From Grammothele lineata (taxonomy: Eukaryota > Basidiomycota > Agaricomycetes > Polyporales > Polyporaceae), in contig NDFF03000106.1 in assembly GCA_002150815.3 (NCBI GenBank), positions 1 to 42,118 of the forward strand: a DNA stretch of 42,118 nt, given 5' to 3'. The notes under the pieces are model-generated. The model had not been told where the DNA came from. It saw only the letters and a program-made list of their open reading frames with translations, and made no database searches. Every line of letters begins with the position of its first letter. The stretch's first letter is position 1. Positions 32,743 through 42,118 of the stretch are shown here, piece by piece. A program made the translations under genes and the position numbers.

Positions 32743-33418
32743 ATGTCGACCGGCGAGGCTCAACCCACGAACCTGCCCCCGCCGTCATACACGGGCCCGT
32801 TCACCGCGGAGACCTCCATCGTGATCGACGCGCCTGTAGAGAAGGTCTGGGAGATCCTGACGGACTTTCCGAAATACTCCGAGTGGCGAGTAGTACTTGA
32901 GCACAAGCCCTATCATCCTCGATTCCGACTGTACTGACCACTGTGTTTATAGGAACCCCTGGATGTGAGCATTCGGTGCTTTCAATAATGACACGCTCGG
33001 AGATGCTGATACTGTTAATTCCCTCTACAGACGGACCCAGGAGGTAGTGGATAAGGACAAGAAGAAGCTTGACGACCAGACGCCCGCCAAGGGCAAGCAC
33101 CTGCTCATGCAGACGCACGTCCCGCCCACGCTGGACGACGCCGCCGCCAAGTTCACCCCTGTGTTCGAGACGATCATCCACTTCGACGACGTCACGCACC
33201 GCTCCGCCTGGCTGAACGTGGACGCCCCGGCGTGGTTCATCCGCGCGGAGCGCTGGCAGGCGCTGAGTAGCACTGCGGACGGGAAGACGTTGTACGAGAC
33301 GCGCGAGGTGTTTGGTGGGATCGGCGGGTACTTGGTCAAGTGGTTCTTTGGCAAGAACCTCATCCCGTGCTTTGAGGCATACGCGAAGGCGCTGAAGGCG
33401 AGGGCGGAGCAGGCGTGA
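32743..33418 (+). CDS. SRPBCC (START-like) ligand-binding protein, copy 3
   Basis: Three exons: 32743-32885, 32953-32964 and 33031-33418; 180 residues. It starts MSTGEAQPTNLPPPSYTGPF, then the entry strand VIDAPVEKVWEIL and FPKYSEW. The 12-base second exon encodes NPW plus part of an Ile codon. The last exon has DQTPAKGKHLLMQTHVPPT, AERWQALSS, YETREVFGGIGGYLVKWFF and an Ala/Lys C-terminal helix. It aligns along its whole length with copy 1 (1416-2157) and keeps the same two intron positions and phases as copies 1 and 2. The first intron begins with GC (GCGAGT) where both paralogues have GT; the frame works only with this donor. Likely a cytosolic hydrophobic-ligand binder. It is divergent from the P450, which makes a shared substrate possible but unproven. 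Confidence 0.87.
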
Positions 33419-33702
33419 ATCGTGATGGTTCCCGTATCGTCGCGTGCCGTGTACTGTATACCCTGGAACCTGGACCCTCTTGTGCTTATGATAGCGTCAT
33501 CGAACGAGGGAAGACGCGGTTCTATACCTCGACCACCTACTAACGGTTAGCGTGAGCTCCTCGAACCGTATACCTATGGTATAGAGTGTGGTAATCCATT
33601 ATAAACACCCGCTATGCGGTCTAGGGTAACAGAATTAGATGCTATGAGATATACACTATGACATACCGCCGCTCCTCCCGCCGTTAAGCCACCATGCCAT
33701 CA

Positions 33703-36436
33703 TCAATCCTTCGACACACCTCCCTCCTTTGCCGGCTTTGCGTTCAGCGTCGCTTGCTTCCTCTGCTTCAGCGCGCTGCTGTACGCCATACAAACGTACT
33801 TGACGAAAGCCAGCCCGGCTGCATCACCCACTTCGACGAGCTTGTGGTGGAGGACTTCGAGTTCGGGGAAGGACAACAGCGGCGGTACCGTGTCGTCCGG
33901 GAGCTCGGCAGGCGACGTCAGTCGCACGAGTGGCCGTGGCGCCTGAAGCACCGTACGCGTCGAGCGCAGGTCGAACTTCGGGTTCGCCTTCTTGATGACG
34001 CGCGGAGGGTAGGCGTCGAAGAACACGCGCAGGAGCTCGGTCGCTTCGCGTAGATTGAGGGTGCTACAGGATGCAGCGTCAGGAAGACGGTCAATACGAG
34101 AGCAGGCGATATACACGTACACAGAGAGCATGCGGATCATCGCCACGTACGCCCGCTCAATGAGACGTGCGTTAAGGGAGATCGCGCCCGTCTCCTGGCG
34201 GCGCCATGCCTGCTCGGCGACGCGCCACTCTTGCCAGACGCGGCGCGCGAACTGGAGTGCCTGAGGGCGCAAGTCGCGACTGGCACGGGCAGCGTGCTCG
34301 AGCGCCTCGACGTACGTCCATGCGTTCTTCGCAGCGTTGAGCTCGATGAAGAGCGTGTCATATAGGCGCGTGCCCTCGTCGAAAAGCGCGTGCGCGTAGG
34401 ACACGGAGAGGTACGCATTCAAGAGACGTGGGGTGAGTTTGACGTGCTCGAACATCCGTGCGGCCTCGGTGCGGTCGGACGTTTCTGGAGGCGAGGTGAT
34501 CCAGGAGAAGAGGGCTCTAGTCTCCGCAATGACTTCTGGACGGCTCTGAGGGAGGAGAATGGAGAACTGTGGACCGCGGAGCTCGACGGGAGGTTGTGGA
34601 TGTTCGATGGGAGGCTCTTCATCAACCAAATGTGATGCGCTAGACTCTGGAGGTTGCGTAACCTCCGCGTCGGAGGGGGCAGCTTGCGAGGCGGCCGGTT
34701 TCTGTTCGACCAAGGGAACGGCTCCGCGGACGAATGGTACCTTGTACGCTGCGTATGCATGGAAGACGTGGGTCATGATTTGCTCGTCGACGACCACTGT
34801 ATGCCGGACGTCTCCCCTCGCCGCACGCATACTCTCCGCCACGATTTCCGCCAGTATCCATCGCACCTTGGCCAAATCCCCAATTCGCTTAGCACCCTCC
34901 AGCAGAGCGCAGAACGTGCGCCGGTCAGGCACGAATGCAGGGTTCCCGAATGCGTCACGGTGGCCGTCGAACATCTCCTTCGCAAGGCGGAACGCCTCGT
35001 TGACATATAGCTCCTCGCCCGAGCACGCGCACGCATAGATGGCTGCGTTGTACGCGGCCGTCGTTGGCGCAAGTCCCTTGTCAACCGTCATCTCCGTGAA
35101 GAGGTCGAGTGCTCGGGCGGGTTGGGGGGAGATGATGCGCGACGCGCAGGAGGCGATCATGATGGCATAGAGATAAGGGTCTGGATCTGGGTGCGCGACA
35201 TATCGCATATGTGCGAAGAGGTCCCAAGCTTGCGACTCAGCGACAGAAGAGCGGGTCCAGAAAAGACTGTTGATGAGGCGAGTGTAGCTGCGCTGGGGAG
35301 CGGGAAGGCCGATGGTCTCGTAATGATGAAGGACGGAGAGGGCAGTGGTAGGGAAGGTACGAGGTGCAATAGCACGAATGTGAGTCTTGACGTGGAGGTC
35401 GCGTATGCGTTCCGGTAGCGGAGAACCTCCAAAGGTAGCCACAAATCGTTCGGCGTTGGCAATGTCACCTGCCTCCGCGTAGACCTGCATGACCGTCTCC
35501 GTTGCTACGGCTGGCACTTCTGAACCCGATCTCTGTCGGCGACGTTAACTAAGCAAGTGGAAAGCAAGTGGAGAATGCTAAGTGGACCCACCTTGATGAG
35601 ATCGAGGACTTGCTCTGCAGCCTGCGCATCTCCCTCGCTGACACAGAGACGTACCAACGAGACGTACGAGTCCTCAGACATGATCGACAGAGGAACGGGT
35701 GCGTCTGTATCCCCTCGTGCACTCTCCAGAGCCTCTACTATCTCTTGCAGTTTGGATATGGCAGCCGTATACTGGGTCTTGAGATCTAGGGCGGAGTCCG
35801 GAGGATCCTCTAACGCATATAAGGAGTCGATTGCTTGACGGAGCATCCTCGCATCAGCCTGCTTCTGCGCTTCGGGATCTAGGACAATATCCTGCTTGGG
35901 CTTGATGTGCGAGGGGTCCGCAAGGAGATCCTCATACATAGCAAGTAGTTCTCCTTCGGAGTATACGGGTTCTCCTTCGTCTGGTACCTGTGAGGTATTC
36001 ATCATAAGCCAGGTCGTGCGAGCGAGTACGGATTTGCGCACCTCAGCCATATCCATCGCGGGAAGTTCCTTCAGTTCCGCAATCCGCTGCTCCAACTCCG
36101 ACTGCAATCTATCTGGGGTGTACAGAAAGAGACCGGGCGAAGCCAGGGCCGACGTCTGTTGTCGAGAAACCTGCCGCCTGATGATAGCATGAAGGATACG
36201 CTTGCTGCTGGAAACGCAGGGACATACCTAGAGTAAAGTGACCTATCGCCATTGCTGCTGTACGGCAGGTACTCCTGCACTGCAGCGTTTTCCACCAACG
36301 CGCTCTGGTGTGCGCGTCGCTTTCCTAGAACGATTGACTGTCGACGAAGGGACTGATGTGCTAGCGTCTCCAGACGCGCGGTTGCACGCGCAAGGGTGAA
36401 TTCTAGGAGTGCATGGGGAAGCAGAGTACCAGGCAT
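33703..36436 (-). CDS. PPR-like, probably mitochondrial RNA-associated protein
   Basis: Three exons: 36436-36228, 36177-35592 and 35532-33703; 874 residues. The N-terminus is rich in Ala, Leu and Arg and poor in acidic residues (ARATARLETLAHQSLRRQS), as expected of a mitochondrial targeting sequence. Exon 2 begins with ALASPGLFLYTPDRLQSELE. Exon 3 contains helix-turn-helix units typical of fungal pentatricopeptide repeats: APQRSYTRLINSLFW, DPDPYLYAIMIASCAS, APTTAAYNAAIYACACSGEE, and VPDRRTFCALLEGAKRIGDL. A linker of acidic and Pro-rich sequence follows and further helical pairs extend to the C-terminus. Such proteins act in maturation or translation of mitochondrial transcripts; the RNA target cannot be deduced. 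There is a shared convergent 3' spacer of 284 bases with SRPBCC-3. Confidence 0.8.
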
Positions 36437-36991
36437 TAACAATGCAGTTTTGATGGCGTCTTTCCTAGAGACGAGCAAGAAGGACGACAAGGATACGGGA
36501 AGGAAGACGGCGGCGACCGCAGGCAGTGGAAACGAGCGAACGCACACGGCGGGAGGGAAAATGCCCTCGAGCGCCCGTCGGCGCTCCGGCCGGCCCGGCC
36601 GGGTAATATTGAGGAGCTTCAGGACGACCCCTCTCTCCTGCTGTCGACGGTCGAGCGGTCTATGGTCGCTCCTGCGTGATCCCTAGCTATGATTTTTTGT
36701 CCAGTTGTTCGCAGTCATGCAAACACTCGGCTAATTTTCTGAGTTTGAAGCACAGTTTATGGCAGATCTAAGACAGCCGTGGTAGTATGTCTCGCAGACT
36801 CGCTGCATTACTACTAGGGATTAATCCAAAAGCCGACAAATGCGCTAACGTACAACTCTTAGCCATATTGTATATATATCCAACGAGGAGCACAGTAGTC
36901 GTGAGCTATCATACGGTCTATGATTACCAGGGCATATACGTGATGTTGTAGTATGATGTAGCGTCGGGTACGGCACCGTCACGAAACCGCA
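36437..36991. other. Intergenic spacer
   Basis: Upstream region of the PPR-like gene and 3' flank of the MFS gene. It includes an AT-rich patch with TTGTATATATAT near 36870. No gene is supported. Confidence 0.45.
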
Positions 36992-38869
36992 TTATGCGGC
37001 CTCCTCGCCAGTCTTCTCCGACTTGTTCGGCGGTTTGATCGGCTGATCTCCCGTCGGCGCAAACTTGCTACGCCTGCGCAAGTGGTGGCCGTACCACCTC
37101 AAAACGAACGGGATCGGCCCAAGCGCGATCGCGACACACCCGAGAAGGGTCGAGGCCCAGCGCGGGTTGAGCGCCTGGTACATCTGTGTCGCGAACAGCG
37201 GGAAGCCCGCGCCGAAGAGGGAGCGGAAGACGGTCATCGCGGAGAGCGCTGAGGCTGCGACGAAGAGGTACGCGTCGATGACGTAGTTGAAGAGGCCGAG
37301 GAAGAGGAAGATGACGGATATCCCAAGGGGCACACCCGCCATGAGCGGGGCCCAGTACGAGATGGAGGGGTACGACGTCCAGCCGAACCAGAAGAAGGAC
37401 AAGGCGAAGACGGGTGCCGCCCACATACAGACCTCCATGCGATACTCGGGAGGAACGGGGTGGGGCGCGAAGGCGGTCATGGCGCGCTCGTAGCGGGGGT
37501 TGAAGAAGATGAGGTAGATGAGACAGCCGAGGAGGCCGCCTACGAAGATGGGGAGGAACATGAGGCCGGAGATACCCTCGTTGAAGTGATGGCCTTCGGT
37601 GAAGACGATGGGGTACGCCTCGAAAAGCAGATAGATGCAACCATACATAAACTAGGTACCAAGTCAGCGGAGGGGAAAGATATAGAAATAGACTAAGACG
37701 TACGCTCATGTAGAGGGTGATGGCGATGAGCATTGGCTCATTTACGAGAACAACGAACGGCCTGCCCAGAACATGTCTGACACGCTGTCCGAAAGTCATC
37801 GTCTGTCGCTCAAGGGGTGCCCAGTATCGATCATCGCCAGTCTCCTTGCGCAGCTTCTGGGCACGTCGTACTAAGAGGACAGGTCTAAGGCACATGAGCT
37901 AGGCACATTAACGAGCTGGGTGATAAGAGGGACTTACGCATACGTCTCGGGGAGCGTGAACGTCACGGCTAGAAGGCAGGCTCCTGCAAAACAGGCTAGC
38001 AGCCAGAAGACCCATCGCCACGAAACTCCAGCTACGGCCATGAAACCGCTGACTGTCGGCCCCAAGCTGGGACCAGCAAAAGGCGCCAAAGTGAAAAGAG
38101 CGAGTGCCTTGCCGCGGGTGTCAGCGTCCCAGATGTCCGAGATCACGGCACTAGACGCATATGAGAACCGCACCCGTTCCTTCGAGCCATAGGAGAAGAC
38201 TTACCCGCTGTTGGCTAGTGGCGCAGCTGCGAACACCCCGCCCAGGAAGCGGAACACGAGCAGAGATGCTGTGTTTTTTGCTAGTGCATTGCCGACCTGG
38301 AATGCCGTGTACACCACGAAACTGCCCACGAAGACGGGCTTGCGTCCGATGGACTCGGAAAGAGGGCCCCAGACAAGGGGGCCGACACAGTACCCGGCGA
38401 CGAAGATAGCGATTGTGAGCGTCGCGACTTCACGACTGAACGTGAATTGCTGGATGAGGTCCGGGATAATTCCTTCTGGCGCGGACGACGCGAACGTGCT
38501 ATACAAGCGCGTCAGGATATAAACGTAAGAATAGAACGCTACGACGTACGCGTTAAGTAGGAGTGTGGCGGAAAGCATAGTGATATACCAGCGATACGGG
38601 CGAGACCACGCCTTCGGGTTATCCGGGTCCTCGGGGCCCATGCGCACCTCGTACGGGTCGACTCCCTTCTCGCCCTCGGGAGGACCGTAAGCTTCGCGCT
38701 CGAACTCGGAGTTGACGTCTTCTTCGTCACGGTCCTCCCGTTGTCGGCCACTATCGAGGTCGAAGACGGTGGATGATCGCGAATCTTCTTCGGGGGCCCG
38801 GAACCGTGGTGGCGGCACCGGGTTTGTCCTGTCGAGAGACGCGGTAGAGGAGCTCGAGGGAGACTCCAT
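36992..38869 (-). CDS. MFS transporter, drug:H+ antiporter (DHA1)-like
   Basis: Four exons: 38869-38205, 38150-37938, 37884-37704 and 37651-36992; 572 residues. The soluble N-terminal 90 residues are acidic and Ser-rich, followed by DPDNPKAWSRPYRWYITMLS, the usual entry to helix 1 in fungal DHA1 transporters. Motif A is seen as GPLSESIGRKPVFVGSF after helix 2, and motif C as LAPFAGPSLGPTVSGF in helix 5. The central loop carries RRAQKLRKETGDDRYWAPLE, and the second half has the expected six helices, ending YQALNPRWASTLLGCVAIAL and a basic cytosolic tail. Fungal relatives include Tpo/Flr-type exporters of polyamines and azoles; the substrate here is unknown. The longer frame upstream of 38869 lacks an ATG, so this start is preferred. 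Confidence 0.9.
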
Positions 38870-40227
38870 GGCTCTACTTGAGGGCGGATCTGAACAAGGA
38901 GCTGTATGGGAGACCTGACGAGATACGGGGGAAGAGGACAAAGAGCCAGACAGAGGACGTACTTGCGGAGCGAGCTGGAGTGGATATATAATGTGGCTGG
39001 CAGAAGCTCGTCCGGGGCAGTCGCGCCCCAGTCATCGCAATCTAGTCAGCCCATGGTGTTGGTGCTAGCGATCAGAGGTCTAGTTGGCCGCGATCTGTGG
39101 GAGGGCCATTGGACCCGCGCACGAAACAGGGAGGATCGGGGAACGTCATGCGCGCATAAGCCCCACTGCTACCGCCGCCGGCGCTCTGCGAGGTTTGTCA
39201 GCGTTGGCACCTCCACAGTGGCGTGGGGCTGTCGAGTCGTTCAAATATGTATACGGACGTTATGTTGCTGAATTTGAACCTGCGGAACGGCGCATAATGG
39301 TGGTGAACTGCAGAAATACATAGGAGGCATTGTATGTTGAATTCAACCGAAGCGTGTCAGTTTGGGACCCGCGAACCTGATGAGGAGCTCGTGCGAGCAA
39401 CCTACCTGAATAGCAGCCTATTATTAGTATCATATGAGCCCGTTTTGTGAGGCATATACGCCTCCTAACCAGGCGAGGGGGCGTCGGGAGCGGTGACGTT
39501 GCGGTAGAAAGCCGGCGCCGTCTGGTTGGCTGCGGAAGACTCGCGAGTGACAAAGCCGCGGGAGCGCACAGCCACTAATGTGCGTATTCTCGAGGCGCGG
39601 CCTCACTCAGACCGTCTTCAACGCCTCCACACAGATGCGCTCTGCTCGGAACCTCGGGGAATCGCCGACTGCGGCCACCAGACCGCGTCACCATCCGGCC
39701 CGCTCGAGACGGCCTCAGATCGAGACAGATAAGCACAGGGGGCCCGTTCACCGGGCACCCACTAATAGGGTTCAACGTCATTCCCAGTCCCTCCTACAAC
39801 TTGAACTCACCTCCAACGCCAATCCGATGTGTCTTGTTTTCGGTGGAATTTGTCCTGCGGGTACCCGTCACTACCAAGCCTGTCCAACTCAGACTCGCCG
39901 CCTGAATGCTCCGACTCGGCGAAGTCATAAAAACGGACGAAGTCGCCGCTGCCAATGACTCTACGCTACTAGCGCGTCCGGATGATCGTATTGAGATCGG
40001 AGACAGGCTATAATAAACAGGGGCGTTGTCCCCTGCTTAACAAGACAGGGTTTCTCCCTGAGGGCCCTCGCGCTGAAGACTTGCTACGCTTTAGTCTTAG
40101 GCGACATGACGAATTAGGATTCTTGGAGGTAGCACGTAAAACGAGTGACAGTCGGTAAGAGTTACTAAGTGCAATTATCGTGCGATAATCTACCGGGCTG
40201 CCGGGGCTGGTGTCCAGCTCTACGTAC
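38870..40227. other. Intergenic, 1.36 kb
   Basis: Promoter side of the MFS gene and 3' flank of the RTA1-like locus. Scattered frames lack starts, splice structure and family resemblance. Nothing else is recognised. Confidence 0.4.
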
Positions 40228-41734
40228 TCAAACGCTCTCCTTACCCGCATGCTTGTTCGTACGTCCATCACTGCTGACCCATGTGTCCGCATGGCCAAGA
40301 AGACGCCCGGGGTGGAAGAAGTTGAGGGTGTACATGGCGAGAACAATCATCGCGCCATCAAGGACGTCTTTCCGAGTAACTTAGTGTTAGCAAAACATGA
40401 GCCCATATCTAAGTTGAGAGCACCCACTAAAATAAACCTGTGTCGTTATTATCACGCCACGCCAGCCATCGGAGAGTTCCTACGGGACACAAGGTCTGTC
40501 AGCGTGATTCTCCCAACGGAGATGATGGCTGACGATTGTACGGTAGATTGACCTTGGCGGACCGAGTGTTAGCTAAGTTATGACTCTGCAGGGCTACCGC
40601 ACGTGCATACCGGATGAAAATGAACACAAATTCGAAAGCCAGGCCCACAACAATCAGCTTGACGTTCTTTTCCATAGGTTCGTAGCGAAGTTGATGGCCC
40701 ATGTTCTTGAACGGACGGCCATATATATAACGGAGGATGAACTCGGCGCCGAGACAAGCATATATGACCAATGCAACTTTGATTGAATTAGCCAACGCCA
40801 TATCCCAGCATCAAGAGCAGAACCCATCGCCTACCCAGTTGGAATGAGACGCCGGCCAGCATGATGTTGCCGCCCTATGCAAGCCATTCTATCAGTCAAC
40901 GTCGGAACTACCCCTTTCATTGTACCCGTACCGGATCAGGGTCGGTACCGTTCTTGACTGCCTCAGATGCCTTGGCACCGCCCACAGCTTGGATAAGTAG
41001 AGCTATACCGTCCTGTATAATTACCAATCAGAATCGTCGACCCGGATGATGACACATAAATCCACTACGCACGCAAGAGAGAAAAACGAGCGCATCTAAT
41101 ATCTCTACGTCAGCGAATAACTTTAGAGAAGGTCGAGGAAGGTGACTCAACGCACAGGTTCTCGCACCGAGTCTGCTGTAGGACTGTCCCATTCTGTTCA
41201 TGATTTGGCCAAGTATCATGAAGTTGGCGGCAATAAGAGGAGTTGGGGCGATGATGGTCGCTGATGTCCTGAAGACTGGGCTGTCAGGACTCGGAGGGAA
41301 CATGAGGCCAGTCAAACGCACTGCATGAGATACGGCGTAAGCAGAAAGACGTTCTCGCTGGACCAGAGCCGTGCAGCCCATCCCATGATCTCGCCGATAC
41401 CAGCAACGCACGCTGTCGGGATCAACCACCATAGGCGACAATGATATGCTTGCCATAAGTGAAGAACTGCACGACAGAGAACGTATGAACGAGAAGCAAG
41501 GACTCTATCAAAAGCTGTGAAAGTATCGTTTACTCACCTGTCGAGATAGAAAAGAGAACGAGGAATAGGATGCAGACTCACTCGGTTGGAACATAAGTAT
41601 AAGGATTGATTCGTTGGCCAGCGGGTGCCACTGCAGCGACTTGTGAGAGCTAAGGTGTAAGCTATAGTGATAACATGGGGCATGGCAAGACAACACTCAC
41701 GAACGATGGGTCCCGTCGTCGATGACATCGTCAT
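40228..41734 (-). pseudogene. RTA1-like seven-helix membrane protein gene with one in-frame stop
   Basis: Eleven exons join in phase: 41734-41701, 41639-41538, 41466-41322, 41268-41156, 41095-41073, 41012-40932, 40874-40835, 40776-40611, 40552-40534, 40479-40428 and 40367-40228; 304 codons before the terminal stop. Family blocks are all present: YTYVPTE, VCILFLVLFSIST, CRLWWLIPTACVAGIGEIMG, TIIAPTPLIAANFMILGQIM, DGIALLIQAVGGAKASEAV, GGNIMLAGVSFQL, FILRYIYGRPF, SIYRTIELSDGW, and VLDGAMIVLAMYTLNFFHPG. RTA1-like proteins are fungal membrane proteins tied to lipid and toxicant (for example 7-aminocholesterol) tolerance. Codon 32 (41580-41578) is TGA directly after YVPTE, where relatives have Trp. 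Every splice junction and the rest of the frame are intact, so the loss is recent, allelic or a sequence error. Translation restart downstream would lose the first helix start. Confidence 0.8.
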
Positions 41735-42118
41735 CGATGATAACGTGGGAGGGATTGCCGCGCTAACCCTTGGAAGACAAATGTTGAACTTACCGTATTT
41801 AGGACTGTTACGTAGTCACGGACACTGGATTGCTGTACGATACTTCTATCTTTCGATACCGCATGGTCTCTTGTCTTCTATCACTGTCCTGTGTATTCCT
41901 GTGCGTTCTACGACGCTTCTGTGATTCTTTGGCTGTGCGTAGCTGTACTTGTGACCTGTTCCTTTGTTCCGGATATGTACATCCTTGTATTTGTATTAGT
42001 TCACATGCGGACATCCTGTCTATCACTCGCTTACGTATGCTACTCCTGCTCGTGTATATAAGGAGGACTTTCCCCTACGCACTGCTCCTCAGTCTTCGCT
42101 CTCATACTGAGGAGTAAG
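41735..42118. other. Right edge, upstream of RTA1-like locus
   Basis: Promoter side of the RTA1-like locus. A TATATAAG motif lies at 42055-42062, oriented to the plus strand, so another plus-strand gene may begin beyond the window. No coding exon is supported. Confidence 0.35.
42085..42114. repeat. Perfect 9-bp inverted repeat at right edge
   Basis: CTCCTCAGT (42085-42093) and ACTGAGGAG (42106-42114) are exact complements separated by 12 bases, able to form a hairpin. It sits about 25 bases after a TATATAAG motif, so it might fall in a leader transcript. It could also be the end of a longer element cut by the window. Confidence 0.55.

Noticed and set aside
1..42118. Search for CRISPR array, prophage, rRNA or intact transposon
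   Set aside because: No regularly spaced repeats, no long terminal repeats or terminal inverted repeats, and no transposase, integrase or reverse transcriptase motif were seen; the spliced genes show this is fungal nuclear DNA.

Overview
The window is nuclear DNA from a filamentous basidiomycete, most likely an Agaricomycete. It is GC-rich, and its genes are split by many short introns, mostly about 50-70 bases with GT..AG borders. It encodes families typical of mushroom-forming fungi: DUF7598-like and MARVEL-like membrane proteins, a fungal PIN-like carrier, a P450, an RTA1-like protein, and a Crinkler/RHS-like P-loop NTPase. No species can be named from sequence alone. Gene models below were built by hand from reading frame, splice-site phase and remembered family consensus. 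Exon coordinates are best readings and have not been tested against transcripts.

Layout. 0-7 kb: an unidentified short frame (minus), SRPBCC-1 (minus), a nine-exon PIN-like auxin-efflux-type carrier (minus) and SRPBCC-2 (minus). 8-14 kb: a DUF7598-like membrane protein (plus), a Crinkler/RHS-like NTPase (plus) and a MARVEL-like protein (minus). 13.7-17.9 kb is GC-rich with no convincing gene. 17.9-18.7 kb: a low-complexity hypothetical protein (plus). 20.9-26.2 kb: a large Munc13/UNC-13-type protein with MHD and C2 domains (minus). 27.2-29.4 kb: a BAG-domain Hsp70 co-chaperone (plus), convergent with a 13-exon cytochrome P450 (minus, 29.7-32.0 kb). 32.7-33.4 kb: SRPBCC-3 (plus). 33.7-36.4 kb: a PPR-like, probably mitochondrial protein (minus). 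37.0-38.9 kb: an MFS drug/H+ antiporter-like transporter (minus). 40.2-41.7 kb: an RTA1-like seven-helix gene (minus) whose only visible defect is one in-frame stop.

How the genes may relate. The Munc13-like, BAG, PPR, DUF7598-like and MARVEL-like genes look like ordinary housekeeping or structural genes. Between them lie genes typical of small-molecule handling: three related SRPBCC hydrophobic-ligand proteins, a P450, a PIN-like carrier, an MFS exporter and an RTA1 relic. That grouping is suggestive but no biosynthetic backbone enzyme is present, so a metabolic cluster is only a hypothesis.

The most striking structural signal is the density of very small exons (10-25 bases) in six different loci. 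It includes a 12-base microexon kept at the same W|NP position in all three SRPBCC paralogues, one of which uses a GC donor beside it. No tRNA, rRNA, CRISPR array or intact transposable element was recognised.
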